Both the position numbers and the translations under genes were made by a program. Positions 1 to 11,046 of a stretch of DNA of 64,000 nt are shown piece after piece. The DNA lies in contig NZ_CP120233.1 in the NCBI RefSeq assembly GCF_030012985.1, positions 496,001 through 560,000 on the forward strand. The letters run 5' to 3'. The DNA is from Microbulbifer sp. VAAF005. Its GTDB lineage: Bacteria; Pseudomonadota; Gammaproteobacteria; Pseudomonadales; Cellvibrionaceae. The notes under the pieces are model-generated. The model saw only the letters and a program-made list of their open reading frames with translations, made no database searches and was not told the origin of the DNA. Each line of letters starts with the position of its first letter. Within the stretch, counting starts at the first letter, position 1.

Positions 1-187
1 TCCTTGCAAGTCTCACACGCCAGATATACTCTGTTAATATATTTTTCCCTCTCCAAAGAAGCTCCCTCTAAAGTCGGCAATATCGAAATTGTTCAAATCA
101 AGACCAGACATGTTGAGTAGAAATATTTAGAAGAATTTTCTTAATTGTGTTGAATCCCAAATACGATTAAATATAGCGGCTTATTAC

Positions 188-265
188 CTCTAACAACTTG
201 GAGATGCACCGATTGACGACCGGTTTTTAACCGCTACTTTCTGATCTCCATCAATTGTGTTAGGT
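188..265. other. attC-like folded palindrome (possible integron recombination site)
   Basis: Three nested inverted repeats are visible. The outer arms are CTAACA (190-195) and TGTTAG (258-263), the middle arms TGGAGAT (199-205) and ATCTCCA (244-250), and the terminal hairpin CGGTT/AACCG (221-233). The right end carries GTTAGGT (259-265), a perfect match to the integron core GTTRRRY. The left end, CTCTAAC (188-194), matches RYYYAAC except at the first base. Read on the minus strand the quality swaps: ACCTAAC is perfect and GTTAGAG has one mismatch. Unequal spacers between the arms, like those of known attC sites, leave unpaired bases. Only one copy was found and no integron integrase is visible, so this may be a lone attC or a coincidental fold. 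The rest of 1-629 holds only short, weak ORFs. Confidence 0.45.
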
Positions 266-629
266 AAAATAGAGGCGCATAATGGCGCTTGGACTCCACC
301 ACGGACCAAGGCGAAATGATATACAAATGGTTCTACGATAGCGCGTTTTACGCACCCCATCCCCAGCGACTCTTTTACTCGTCGGCACTCGTTTGCCATT
401 CTTCTGCTAGTGCACGGGGAACCACTGAAGTACGTGAGTTAGCTATTAGGGCACAAGTAGGTGGACAGCACCGAGATTTACACCAATGTGCTCACCATCG
501 ATGGAGCACATTTTTTAGGCAGGGTGGATTTTCATTAATTATCGAGTGGCATTAGTACATTAGATTACGTTATATACGTGCCATTGCTACCGTAATATTT
601 TCAATTGTTTGTCTAAGTTAGATTAAGCT

Positions 630-3600
630 ATGAATCCAGAGTTTTTAGGTGCGAGAGGTTCCAACACTGGTGATGATTTCCATGAGTGGTGGGCTCTTCG
701 TTTAGCCTTACGATTGCTAGCCCCAGATACATCCTTAACGGCTGTAACAGTTGAAGGTATAAATCTTGATGATAAAAAGGGGCAAGAATTAACGGAATGG
801 GATTCCGTTGATTGCGGTTTATTTTATGGTGGCCACACAGTAGAGAAAGCTGAAAAAGTTGTTATTGAGCAGTTAAAGTATTCCTCATCAATGCCTGAAA
901 AAAACTGGACTGTTTCAGAACTAACAAGCTCCAAGTCGAAGTCTTCAAATAACAGCATTATCAAAGGGCTTGCTGATTCATTTAGTGCCGTATTAAAAAC
1001 CAGACCAGATCTGATAAGTGCTGATGCGCTAACAATCAGACTAGTCAGTAATCGCCCTATTGGTGCAGACCTTAAGAAATCACTTTCCGATACCAGCAAT
1101 AAGAAGCATGAAACGCTGAGAGTCGCCAGTGGTCTCAATAAAAGAAATTTCAAGAAATTTATTACGCTTTTTGACTTCTCTGATTGTGGTACGGGGTCTC
1201 GATTTGAGCAAGAAGAAAACGCGATTAATGAAATCTTAAATCTAACGGAGAGTGCTGATCGAGGGTTTGTGCTGGATTTGAAAGATCGTGTTCACAAGTT
1301 GATGCTACCGGAGGCTACAGGAAGTTATATCACTAAAGAAACAGTGCTGACATGGATGAATGTATCTGACCCTCTTGCTCTGTTCCCATGCCCTCCAAGG
1401 CTAAAGCTGGTTGAAAACCCAGTTAAAAGAAGTGCGGCTACAGCAATACAAGCTGCCATGATTAATGGTAATCAATTTGTCTGCCTACATGGAGAAGGTG
1501 GTAGTGGCAAGACAACCGTACTAAAACAGGTTGAAAATCTATTACCCAGCGGCTCAGTCATGATTACCTATGACTGTTATGGTGCGGGTACTTACATGGA
1601 TAGTGAGGCCTATCGGCATAGAGATAAAGATGCCTACTTGCAAATAATCAATGAGACATCAGCTCGGTTGCGTTTACCGCTTCTGATTAGTCCAGACTCT
1701 TCCATTGATTTTATCAAAGCCTTTTCTTTAAGAATTGAAACTGCAAGTGATGTTTTAAAGGCTCAATCGGGCGATGCATTGTTGGTCGTTGTCATTGATG
1801 CAGCGGATAATACAGTAACAGGTGCAAAACAGTGTAAACCAGAAGAAACCAGTTTTATTCATGAGCTAATTAAGGTCGGCAATCTACCGAGTAATGTAAG
1901 GCTGATGATTTCTGCGAGAACTGGACGTTTAGATTCGTTATCTATCCCTGCTAAGTACAGTTCAGTAGAAATTTCTAACTTCTCACTTGAAGAAACTGCA
2001 CTCAATGTGTCCCATCAGTACCCCAGTGCAACGGAATCATGGGTAGAGGATTTCCATAATTTGTCTAATAAGAATCCACGGGTGCAAAACTACGCATTCG
2101 ACTATGCGGGTTCTGATCCTGAGAAAGCCATCGCTTTTTTAAGGCCAAATGGCAAGGGGTTAGATCAAATCTTTGAAGTCAGGTTTGAAGAGGCAATATT
2201 GAAAGAAGGTAACTCTGATACCTTGTCCCTTGTTTGTTCGTCCTTAGTTGCCTTGCCTGCACCAGTTCCAAAGGAGAATTTGGCTAGCGTTGTAGGAATA
2301 TCGAAAGAAAGAGTTAATGATATTGTCTCTGACCTTCCCGGTATGCGTGTTCTTGACGACAAAGTTGGGTTTCTTGATGAAGATGTTGAGTTCTTTGTCC
2401 GAAAAAAGCGGAACCAAAGCTGCAAGAGGCTTATCAGCGTTCAGCAGCGCATTTCTTCGCTCATCACCAGAACGATGAATATTCAGCAATGCACCTGGCA
2501 TCAGCACTGTTTTCAGCAGGTCAAGGTCGAAAGATCATAGAAATCATTCAGGAAAGTGAAGCACCATTAGCCATAAAAGACCAAATAATTCGTCGAGAAG
2601 TACAGCGTCAGCGTTTACAACTTGCAATGAAAGTATGCCGTTCGGCAGGCAAGCCAGCAGATGCAATATTTACCTTGTTGGTTGGAGCAGAAGCTATTAA
2701 AACGGATGACGCGGTAGACAAAATTATTGCTGAGAATCCCGATTTATCTATCCATTTTGCATCGGATACCGTAGGTAGGAATATACTTTATTCGTCAAAG
2801 ACGTATGAAAATCATGGCAGATTCTTGTCGCATATAGTTGCTCGTGATGCCGCTGACAAAGACTTTATTGCTGCTCGCGAAAAGAAACGCATTCTTCGTG
2901 AATGGATGAATCGAAGAAGTGAGGATATTGAGCGACAAGAAACCGAACAAAGTGATCACCATTTCCCGCATGTCGAGGCTTGGCCATTAGAGCTTGAAGA
3001 TATTACTGCCATTGCTCATTCGGTGCTGGATATGGAGGGTTGCCAGGCTGCATATGAATTTATTTGTGGTTGGAAGCCGAGAAGTATTCATTACATGATC
3101 GCGCTCAGGCTCGTAGATCGCCTATTGTTTTCGGGAAAGACGGGGGTAGTTCAAGAGTTTTTGGATAGCGGCTGCATCCCTGAGCCGTGGTTAGCACTAT
3201 TTAGCATCCCCTTAGCGCTTGCCGGTCAGGAAATTGATTGTGCCGCTCTTGAGAAATCATTGTGCAACAAAAAATACTGAAGTACTGTGATCTAAAAGAG
3301 TTGGAGCGGCACGCCTCTGAAGTTGCAGGCCGTTCTAACTACGCGGAAATGCTACTCAATGGCTGTGAAATTCTGGCTGCCAACGGAAAGGATTTGTCTT
3401 CCATTGAACCAATCCTTGAATATCTTTGCCCAGACAAATGGCGTTTAGTCAATAATATCTACATACACGACGTTCTTAAAAATGATGTTGCTTTTAGGGC
3501 TTACTCTTTGTTGATGCGTCATCGTGGTCTGGACGTCAAAATAGAATCATATTGGATTGACTCGGAAATACCTGAAGATATTGAAGAGGCTGAAAAAAAT

Positions 3601-6600
3601 AGGAAGAAACAAAAAATATCAGAAAAACACAGGGAAATAAGAGAGAGCCTTTCAAATTTGATGTCTGTCTATGCTGCCCGCGCAGACATATTGCTATCCA
3701 ATATATTGCCGAAAGATGCTAATGCTAAACTTAAGTCAGCGCTAGGATCTTTGTTCGAAAATTCCTGGAGAATGTCTAGAGAGCACTATTTTGAATCTAT
3801 ATGTAGCCAACTTTCTTGGTCTGTAGCAAATCTATCTGCAATACCAGATATTGATATGAATACAGTATTCGCTTTGTCAAAGGCATGCTTTAAAGATTGG
3901 CCATCTGTATATTCTTCTGGTCAACGTATGGTTATTTCTAAATTGATAAAAATACCTGAGTTGAGCTCTTTTGTCGTTAAAGATATTTACCAACGATCAG
4001 TAGAAGTCAAAGATATAAAGGCGGCGGCAAGTGAAAAAATTAGTATTCTTCTAGATTTATCTAGAATATTGCTCTTTGCAGATAAGAATGAAGCTAGAGA
4101 AATATTCAAAATAGCAGTCGATATCGCTAATGACGTTGATGCCGATGCTATGCATGACGTATCTCTATTTTCAACGTTATCAAAGAACGCCAAAAACCAC
4201 TTTTCGACAGAAATTTCGCAACAAACTGCGAATCAGATGGCAGAGATAATAACGGAGTACGGTACTCTTCTTGAGGGGTACGATCATTTCCCTTGGGGGG
4301 ATGCGATTTCTGCTATTGCTATATTGGATATGGCTAAAGCCATAAGCCTAATTGGGTATTGGGAAGATTGCGATTTAGTTTTAGCTAAGGAGACCCTTCC
4401 AGCATTGATATCAACGGGCTTATCAGAGGCAACTATAAGCTCTTCACAGGCTGCATCGATACTTAATTTTTGTGATGATATGAGTGGTGAGCTCCTTACC
4501 AAGCTGGTATCAACTGCAAACCCTCAAAGTTCTAGACAGCTAATAGAAGAAGTCGCTAGAGCAGAGCTATTACGGTTCAATAAAAATGGTGATTCCAAAG
4601 CATGTCAGGCGCTAAATCAGCTAATCCCGTATGACGATGATAGTGGATACTGGCATTCGGCGCTGAATCAACTTATTCAGTTTAAGGAACAAAAAAGAGA
4701 AGTCACTAAGGCCAATGTTGATAGCGATAAGCTTGACCCTAGCGCTAGGAAGGAAACAGAAAAGGAGTTTCTTGACGGTATAAATCTTGCCGAAATCTCC
4801 TTTGAATCACCTACCGATTTTGTGGGTTCGATAAAAGTTAAGAAGAAGGAGGCTAGAGGTAAGAAGCTTTATATTGGAGCGGATGACATCCTGATTTCAG
4901 CCAGTAGGCGTTTGGAATTTAAGGATCGTATTACTTTTCTGAATCTTCTTGCTGATGATCGAGTAATTGATGGTGTTGGTTATACATGGGCTAAAACGTT
5001 AACCGACTGCATTAACCTTTGGGTAGGATCGTCCCATGCCATATCTTCCTGGAGGGAGGAAAACTTACCAATTCTGATTGCTAATCACTTGGGCGAATTT
5101 TCATACAATGAAAATTATGGCTACGACAAGGGAATGCTCAAAGGCGTAATTGATAGCCTACATTTAAATAGAGAAGAGACGGTTAGTTTACTGCTAGATG
5201 GCTTGGAAAAAAATGCAGAATCCTTGCCACTAACCAAGATATATTCGGTGATCAGACTGATGGCTGATTATTGCAGCGATGAACAAATAGCAGATGTCAC
5301 CACCCGGTACATTCGTCGGTTAAGCTCGCGCCTAAAAATCCCAACAAAAGCAACTGATTCTGAGTGCTCAGTTGAATCAGCGTTGGCATGTCAACTCTAT
5401 TCATTTTTAGGTGATGTAGATACTAGGGTGAGATGGAGAGCGGCGCATAGTATTAGAGCATCTGCCAGAGTGGGTAATTTTAATATAATAGTCGCGTTGA
5501 CAGCTTTATATGACCGTAAGTCTATGCCGGGCTACCGTGAAGATAATGTGCCCTTTTATTGGTTATCAGCACGTCTTTGGCTCATCGTTACATTTGATCG
5601 AATTGCATCCGAAACGCCAGAGGCCGTCGCACCTATCGCAAGTTGGCTATTGGACATTGCAACCGACCCAGAGTTCCCGCACGTATTGATGCGTCATTTC
5701 GCTAAATCTTGTCTGATGAAACTAATTTCAGGTGATTTCATAGATTTCGATGAACATGAAGTTACTGCGGTGGGCAGTATTAATACTTCTGGTTTAGATA
5801 TCGAAAAATCTAAGCGTAGTGTTTCCCGTGGTGGGTTTCATAAGGAAGATAGAGAGAGACGGTTTCGTTTTGATTCGCTCGATACTCTAAATTATATATA
5901 CCCGGGAGCGATAAGGTGTTTCTCTGATGTAGACCAAGAGATGTTTCTTGACGAAGCGGAATCTTGGATCATTGATAGGTGGAAAAACGGCTCAGACTTG
6001 TCGGCATGGGAAAACGAACCAAGGAAATATAAATTTGAACGCTCTGACTATAATCTTTACAGCCATAGCCACGGCGCTATGCCGACGATTGAACGGCATA
6101 GCTATTATCTGGAGTGGCATGCTATGTGGTGTAGCATCGGCTCTTTAATGGTTGAAAAGTCTCTGGCTGAAGCTGAGTATGATGATGACGATTACGGTAC
6201 ATTAGATGTTTTTTTGAGGAAGAAGAGTTTAACACAACCTCCACACTGGTCGAGTGATCTTCGATGCCCGACTCCACTGGAAAACCGTTTTCACCAACCT
6301 CCTTCACTTGAGGTGGAGAGCTGGATAGCCAATATTAAGGCTGATGATTTTGATTTGGAGGTTGGCTTAAATCCTGATGGTAGTGATCTGTTCGTTGACT
6401 CCTATCACAGTGTACGCACCAGCAAGCATAGCTCTACGGTTAGAATATCTTCTTCTCTAGTTAACCCTGATAGAGGCTTGTCCTTGATTAGGGCTCTTCA
6501 AACATCTGATGATTCACATGATTATCGCCTGCCTCCTACGAATCATGAGTCTGAGATAGACGAAGGCCCATATCTATTGCGTGGCTGGATCAGTGAGCCT

Positions 6601-7068
6601 TCTGGTGATTCAAGATTGGATGAGAAAGATACGTTTAATCATGGTGTTCGTATGATTGAAGGTATGCCCGCTGAAGAGGTCGTTAAGATGCTAGGGCTGC
6701 GACGCTCTAAAAATTATCCAGTTAGCTGGGTTGATAGCGAGGCTAATACAATATTTACTTATGAAGCTTGGGGTGATGTCATAGAGTATTCCAGACAAAA
6801 GGAATACATACATGGTGACGATGTTGTTTCTGATGGACACCGCCTGAAGATATCGTCACATCACCTTGAAAAGTACCTGAATGAAGTTAATTTAGATTTG
6901 ATTCTTGAAGTCGAAATAACACGAAGAGCAAGTAAAGATGGAATTACAGGATATAACGAAGAGCCCAAAAAAGAAGCGCGGTACGCAAGACTCTATCTTT
7001 TCAGAAGAACTGGAGAAATCGTTACCACTGAAGGATGTTTTGGTACTTGGTCACCATCTGGCGACTGA
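630..7068 (+). CDS. avs3a: Avs3-like STAND NTPase with N-terminal PD-(D/E)xK-type nuclease domain (two frameshifts)
   Basis: Large anti-phage NTPase of the AVAST type. Known Avs3 proteins sense phage large terminase and then cleave DNA; that role is inferred here. Residues 1-230 look like a DUF4297/Cap4-type nuclease: a conserved GARGSNTGDDFHEWW start, acidic residues in WDSVD (57-61) and the QLK motif (81-83). A P-loop GEGGSGKTT lies near residue 288 and a Walker B-like VVVIDAADN near 385, followed by an arginine-bearing LMISARTGR strand. The remainder is a long, repeat-rich helical sensor region. The reading frame breaks twice, in A-runs at 2402-2407 and 3269-3274, and adding one base to each run gives a continuous protein of about 2146 residues, the size expected for Avs3. 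It is AT-richer than the siderophore genes, as expected of a transferred defence island. If the frameshifts are real, the gene is dead or recoded. Confidence 0.72.
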
Positions 7069-7654
7069 GCTGGGTTTTTCGGATAGCTGTGACACTCTCG
7101 GGAAATGGATGTCTCATCACTTAGCAGAAGTGATGGATCGAGCTGAAAATGAGAGCAACCTTCAAAAGAAAGAAGAGTACCAGAAGGAAGTTGTCGAATT
7201 AATTCTGAAAGTATGGAAACACAGAACCTCTTTACAAGCGGATGCTTATCCATTAGCTAGATTCAGAGGTATTATCGACTCATTGAGTATACTTTCTCCC
7301 GAAGCAAATGTGTGGGAGAGAAATAGGCTTAACAAATATGAATCGCTTGCAGCAGACAGCTTCTCAATGCTTGTTGACTTATACAGGACATTGCACTTTA
7401 TTGAATTTGTTTCACTAAAATCGATTAAAGATAAAAAGATACCTCCCTCTGTGCTGTCCGATGAAGAGCAGGAGATATATAATTTTTTGATTTCTTGGGC
7501 TGAAGAGGAGCTGAACTTTAGGTTATCAAGCTCGGATGAGTTTCCATCAGATAGATTAGATGCTGAGCAGGCTTCTAATAGTGTCTGTGAATTCATAGAT
7601 AAACTATGTGATAACCTTAAAGAGCTGAAAAACGAACTAAAAATATCAAAATAG
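6938..7654 (+). CDS. Avs3b-like small partner protein of the Avs3 system
   Basis: Helical, acidic/lysine-rich protein of up to 238 residues with no catalytic motif I recognise. Its start overlaps the end of the large STAND gene by 131 bases in another frame. Both frames look protein-like through the overlap, since the first reads a normal C-terminus and the second a normal N-terminus, so this is a genuine overlap or the start lies a little further in. A conserved-looking segment LGKWMSHHLAEVMDRAE lies near residues 55-70. Type 3 AVAST loci are known to carry a small second gene, Avs3b, after Avs3a, and position and size match that role. The C-terminus is a lysine/leucine-rich helix that could be a coiled coil. 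The assignment rests on context, not on a remembered alignment. Confidence 0.55.
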   Translation: MELQDITKSPKKKRGTQDSIFSEELEKSLPLKDVLVLGHHLATELGFSDSCDTLGKWMSHHLAEVMDRAENESNLQKKEEYQKEVVELILKVWKHRTSLQADAYPLARFRGIIDSLSILSPEANVWERNRLNKYESLAADSFSMLVDLYRTLHFIEFVSLKSIKDKKIPPSVLSDEEQEIYNFLISWAEEELNFRLSSSDEFPSDRLDAEQASNSVCEFIDKLCDNLKELKNELKISK

Positions 7655-7664
7655 AGAAAAATGA

Positions 7665-7980
7665 GATGTAAGATGAATGTCAGACACTCTATAGGGAAGG
7701 GCGGGGTAGTTTCGATCCAAAGGCTGTAGAAACTCTCCCTAACAATGATGCACCTCCTGTTGAGTGAACTTATTTGAACGGCAATATCGAACGCCTTATC
7801 TCAGGTACTCCAGATGCGAGAATACAAGGCCAACCCCAAACATCTGGGAGTGCTACAAATCAACCGAGACAGGGGAACATCGAGATGCTCCTGTCACGTT
7901 TAAAGCGCTTAAAAGTCCAATGCTCATTTTTATGCTCGCGATTGCAATATGCAGCCTTATTTATTCTGGAACATCTGTAG
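7665..7980 (+). pseudogene. Decayed ORF remnant between defence genes and integrase
   Basis: One frame reads a protein-like stretch beginning DECQTLYREGRGSFDPKAVE and meets a TGA at about 7765. It then continues in the same frame through NGNIERLISGTPDARIQG to a stop near 7980. A second frame becomes hydrophobic further on (LIFMLAIAICSLIYSG). This is what a broken, partly scrambled gene looks like. No function can be assigned. It probably marks earlier insertions or deletions at the edge of the island carrying the recombinase. Confidence 0.4.
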
Positions 7981-8048
7981 TCAGTTATCTTGAGGGTCAC
8001 GATTCCTGTCCTCCTTAGTCTCAACCAATGCCGACTGGTAGGTAGTTT

Positions 8049-8309
8049 GTGATTCCGCATGTGCAGCTAACAATATTCGCTAACGAAGTTCAGCCGCTCC
8101 AGCAGTTCCTCGCGAGCATAAACACCGACCTGGTTAACCTTGTTGTCCAGAACCCAAAACAAACGGAGAGCGTCATGGGAGCACTACGGGAGATCATCGG
8201 CGAGCTGGATTGCATCCAGGTTCGACCTGAACACAAGAACTGTGCATACTCAGGCCAGGGCGAGACGTGGATATCGGAAAAGAGTGCCAAGAAAAAACTT
8301 CAAACCTAG
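8049..8309 (+). CDS. Small hypothetical protein upstream of the recombinase
   Basis: An 86-codon reading frame with an alternative (GTG) start. The C-terminal half (GALREIIGELDCIQVRPEHK, then a lysine-rich tail) looks more like protein than the overlapping frames do, but I do not recognise the family. It lies just before the palindromic promoter of the tyrosine recombinase and after decayed sequence, so it may be a surviving fragment of the mobile element or a spurious ORF. No convincing ribosome site precedes it. Confidence 0.3.
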   Translation: MIPHVQLTIFANEVQPLQQFLASINTDLVNLVVQNPKQTESVMGALREIIGELDCIQVRPEHKNCAYSGQGETWISEKSAKKKLQT

Positions 8310-8332
8310 GCCCCACCAGGGCTCCCGTTATT

Positions 8333-8385
8333 TCCGATATTTGTGAATATCGGATATTTTATAAATTCCCGATATTACGTATAAT
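8333..8385 (+). promoter_or_regulatory. Palindromic operator and promoter of the recombinase gene
   Basis: A perfect inverted repeat TCCGATATT-tgtg-AATATCGGA spans 8333-8354, and a further half-site CCGATATT lies at 8369-8376. A TATAAT -10 box sits at 8380-8385, 33 bases before the recombinase start. The repeated half-sites lie where a -35 region and spacer would be, so a DNA-binding protein that occupies them should control integrase transcription. No regulator gene is evident next to it. Confidence 0.55.
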
Positions 8386-8417
8386 TTGCCGCATTCCAAC
8401 AACAAGTCCATATTTCT

Positions 8418-9671
8418 ATGTCTGCTTCTAACCGGCCACCAGCACCAATCATCGACAACCTGAGCAACCTTGAGAATCCATTCCGCTGCACCAGCTTTTC
8501 AGCTAGCCGTTATCTCAGCAAGCAGATTCCTGGTGCTGATACCGATCTGGAGTTCACGCTTAAGTTTCTTTACAGCTATAACGGCAGCCAGGCAACGTTT
8601 AACAGCTACCGCCGTGAACTTGAGCGCTTGCTGCAATGGGCTTGGCGCATTGAAGAAGTTTCAATAATGACTCTGAAGCGCGAACACATTGAGGAGTTTG
8701 TGCAGTTTTGCATTGAGCCACCAATTGCCTGGATCGGAACTAAAAATGTTGCCAGATTCAAAACACAAAATGGCGAGCGCGTTGTGAATGCCGATTGGCG
8801 GCCATTCGTAGTCAGTGTGTCCAAAGTTGAGTTTCGTGCTGGCAAGACAGCTTCTCCCAAGGAGTTTCGTCCATCCCAGGCAGCGATCAAATGCATCTTT
8901 ACTGCATTGTCATCCTTCTTCGATTTTCTCTATCAAGAAGGCTTGGTTCCAGCCAATCCTGTGGCACTGATTCGCCAGAAAAGTAAGTTTGTTCGACGTG
9001 AGCAACAAAGCCAGGTTGTACGTCGAATCAGCAACTTGCAGTGGGATTATGTCCTGGAGACTGCTGAGATCATGGCCGAGACATCGCCAACTGATCACGA
9101 GCGAACTTTATTTATTATGAACGCCCTATTCGCTATGTATTTGCGAATTTCTGAGTTGGTTGCAGATGAAAGATCGGCACCAGTTATGGGTGATTTTAAG
9201 AAAGATCGCGACGGAAACTGGTGGTTTCACGTTACGGGTAAAGGTAACAAAGGCCGGGCGATCACTGTTTGCGATCAAATGTTGAAGGCCTTGAAGCGCT
9301 ACAGGAATTATTTGCAGCTCCCTGCTCTGCCCAGCATTAACGAGCAGACACCTCTGGTGCACAAGTCCCGTGGCAAGGGACCGGTTACCAGTACCCGACA
9401 GGTTCGCCTGATTGTTCAAAACTGCTTTGATGCTGCCCACCAACGGATGGTTGAAGAAGGCTTAGGGGAAGATGCTGAAGATCTTAAGGCTGCTACTGTT
9501 CACTGGCTCCGCCATACGGGTATTTCTGAAGATGTGAAGTACCGCCCCCGCGAGCATGTGCGCGATGATGCGGGACATGCAAGTATGGCTACGACCGATC
9601 GCTACATTGATTCCGATATGCGAGAGCGGCATGAAAGTGGGCGGAGTAAGCGGGTAAAGGAGGAGCGGTAA
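8418..9671 (+). CDS. Tyrosine recombinase / phage-type integrase
   Basis: Site-specific recombinase of 417 residues. The N-terminal half carries a SAM-like core-binding domain (about 40-190). The catalytic domain shows the first arginine in LRISELVADE, the beta-hairpin lysine in GKGNKG, the HWLRHTG box and the GHASMATTDRYID box with the nucleophilic tyrosine. All expected catalytic residues are present, so the enzyme should be active. It follows its own palindromic promoter and lies downstream of the Avs-type defence genes and decayed sequence, as expected if it mobilised or marks the edge of that island. It lacks the features I would expect of an integron integrase and is longer. The C-terminus is basic (RSKRVKEER). 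Confidence 0.88.
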   Translation: MSASNRPPAPIIDNLSNLENPFRCTSFSASRYLSKQIPGADTDLEFTLKFLYSYNGSQATFNSYRRELERLLQWAWRIEEVSIMTLKREHIEEFVQFCIEPPIAWIGTKNVARFKTQNGERVVNADWRPFVVSVSKVEFRAGKTASPKEFRPSQAAIKCIFTALSSFFDFLYQEGLVPANPVALIRQKSKFVRREQQSQVVRRISNLQWDYVLETAEIMAETSPTDHERTLFIMNALFAMYLRISELVADERSAPVMGDFKKDRDGNWWFHVTGKGNKGRAITVCDQMLKALKRYRNYLQLPALPSINEQTPLVHKSRGKGPVTSTRQVRLIVQNCFDAAHQRMVEEGLGEDAEDLKAATVHWLRHTGISEDVKYRPREHVRDDAGHASMATTDRYIDSDMRERHESGRSKRVKEER

Positions 9672-9792
9672 TACTACCGCCCTACCCTCATATAGATGAA
9701 ATAGCTTGACCCAAGAAAGATACGATATATCATTGCGCATCATCTGGTTAACCTAGTACACATGGATGAATACTCAGAGTGCGGAGAGGCTA

Positions 9793-10998
9793 ATGGCACA
9801 TACAAACAAACTCCCTGTCACCGTCCTTTCAGGTTTTCTAGGTGCCGGTAAAACTACCGTACTTAGCCACATACTGAACAATCGCGAAGGCAAAAAAATT
9901 GCTGTAATCGTCAATGATATGAGTGAAATCAATATCGATTCGACGAAAGTACAGAACGAAGTTTCTCTTAACCGTAGTGAGGAGAAGCTTGTTGAAATGA
10001 GTAATGGCTGTATTTGCTGCACTCTGCGGGAAGACCTTCTGGAGGAAGTCACTAAGCTTGCGCAGGAAGGACGGTTTGATTATCTCGTTATTGAATCAAC
10101 AGGGATTTCTGAACCCTTACCCGTTGCAGAAACCTTCACTTTTGCCGACGAAAATGGTGTTTCTCTCTCTGATGTTGCCAGTTTGGACACAATGGTGACG
10201 GTGGTCGATGCAGTCAATTTTTTAAAGGACTATGACGAGGCCATATTTTTACAGGATGCTGGTGAATCATTAGGTGAAGACGACGAACGCAGTGTAACTG
10301 ATTTGCTGATCGACCAGGTCGAGTTCGCAGATGTCATTCTGATCAGTAAAACAGATTTAGCTGGCCCTTCTGATGTTGAGCGCCTAGAGGCCATTCTGCG
10401 AACTCTAAATACGCAGGCAAAAATAGTTCCGGTCTCTCAAGGGCAAGTCGATATTGACGAGGTTCTAAGTACCGGCTTATTTAACTTCGAGCGCGCGCAG
10501 CAAGCACCTGGTTGGCTTAAAGAGATGCGAGGTGAACATATTCCTGAAACGGAAGAGTATGGCATTAGCAGTTTCAGCTACGAAGCACGTAGACCCTTCC
10601 ATCCAGAAAAATTTCATCAATTTCTGCACAATACTGAGAGGCACGGCAAGTTAATTCGTTCCAAAGGGTATTTTTGGCTGGCGTCCCGCCCTGAGTTTGC
10701 AGGCGAATGGAGTCAAGCGGGAGGCATTGCCCACTATGGTTTCGCTGGGATGTTCTGGAAAGCTATACCCAAAGAAAACTGGCCCACAGACGAAAATTAT
10801 CGCAGCTCCATTGAAAAACAATGGGTAGAACCCTTTGGTGATATGCGGCAAGAACTAGTATTTATTGGCCAGAGTTTGAATCAAACCAGCATGACAAAAG
10901 CGCTTGATGACTGCCTGCTAAGCGAGGACGAAGTGCTACGAGGCAAAGAATACTGGGCGACATTGAATGATCCATTTCCCGCATGGGAACAAGGATGA
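9793..10998 (+). CDS. COG0523 family GTPase / putative metal chaperone (CobW-like)
   Basis: G3E-family P-loop GTPase thought to hand zinc or another metal to client proteins. A P-loop GFLGAGKTT lies close to the N-terminus, followed by NDMSEINID, the metal-binding CxCC motif in NGCICCTLR, and the ESTGISEP and SKTDLAG nucleotide motifs. The C-terminal half is a CobW_C-type domain. I place the start at the ATG at 9793, which has a GGAG ribosome site six bases upstream. An in-frame ATG at 9766 has no comparable site. Such genes are often induced by zinc starvation, but no clear Zur box is seen. A strong terminator hairpin follows. Which metal it handles cannot be told from the sequence. Confidence 0.85.
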   Translation: MAHTNKLPVTVLSGFLGAGKTTVLSHILNNREGKKIAVIVNDMSEINIDSTKVQNEVSLNRSEEKLVEMSNGCICCTLREDLLEEVTKLAQEGRFDYLVIESTGISEPLPVAETFTFADENGVSLSDVASLDTMVTVVDAVNFLKDYDEAIFLQDAGESLGEDDERSVTDLLIDQVEFADVILISKTDLAGPSDVERLEAILRTLNTQAKIVPVSQGQVDIDEVLSTGLFNFERAQQAPGWLKEMRGEHIPETEEYGISSFSYEARRPFHPEKFHQFLHNTERHGKLIRSKGYFWLASRPEFAGEWSQAGGIAHYGFAGMFWKAIPKENWPTDENYRSSIEKQWVEPFGDMRQELVFIGQSLNQTSMTKALDDCLLSEDEVLRGKEYWATLNDPFPAWEQG

Positions 10999-11046
10999 AT
11001 ATTAACCTCACCCCTGTACTTGGCTAGATCCTTTAGTGGGAAAGTG

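Noticed and set aside
34..111. Leftward 25-residue ORF (MSGLDLNNFDIADFRG start) at the left edge, which could continue in another frame as EKYINRVYLACETCK
   Set aside because: It needs a frameshift in a T5 run and most of the gene would lie outside the window; too little to support a call, though it may be the start of a leftward gene.
190..399. Leftward 69-residue ORF across the attC-like palindrome
   Set aside because: It reads straight through the folded site, has no ribosome site and no recognisable motif; likely chance.
289..555. Rightward 88-residue ORF starting with TTG
   Set aside because: Poor start, His/Ser-rich composition unlike a normal protein, no ribosome site.
3262..3290. 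Separate gene starting with GTG at the second Avs3 frame break
   Set aside because: The two frames join smoothly with one added A, and the following 1265 residues complete an Avs3-sized protein.
8140..8346. Rightward 68-residue ORF overlapping the 8049 ORF
   Set aside because: Arg/Ser-rich shadow frame that runs into the palindromic operator.
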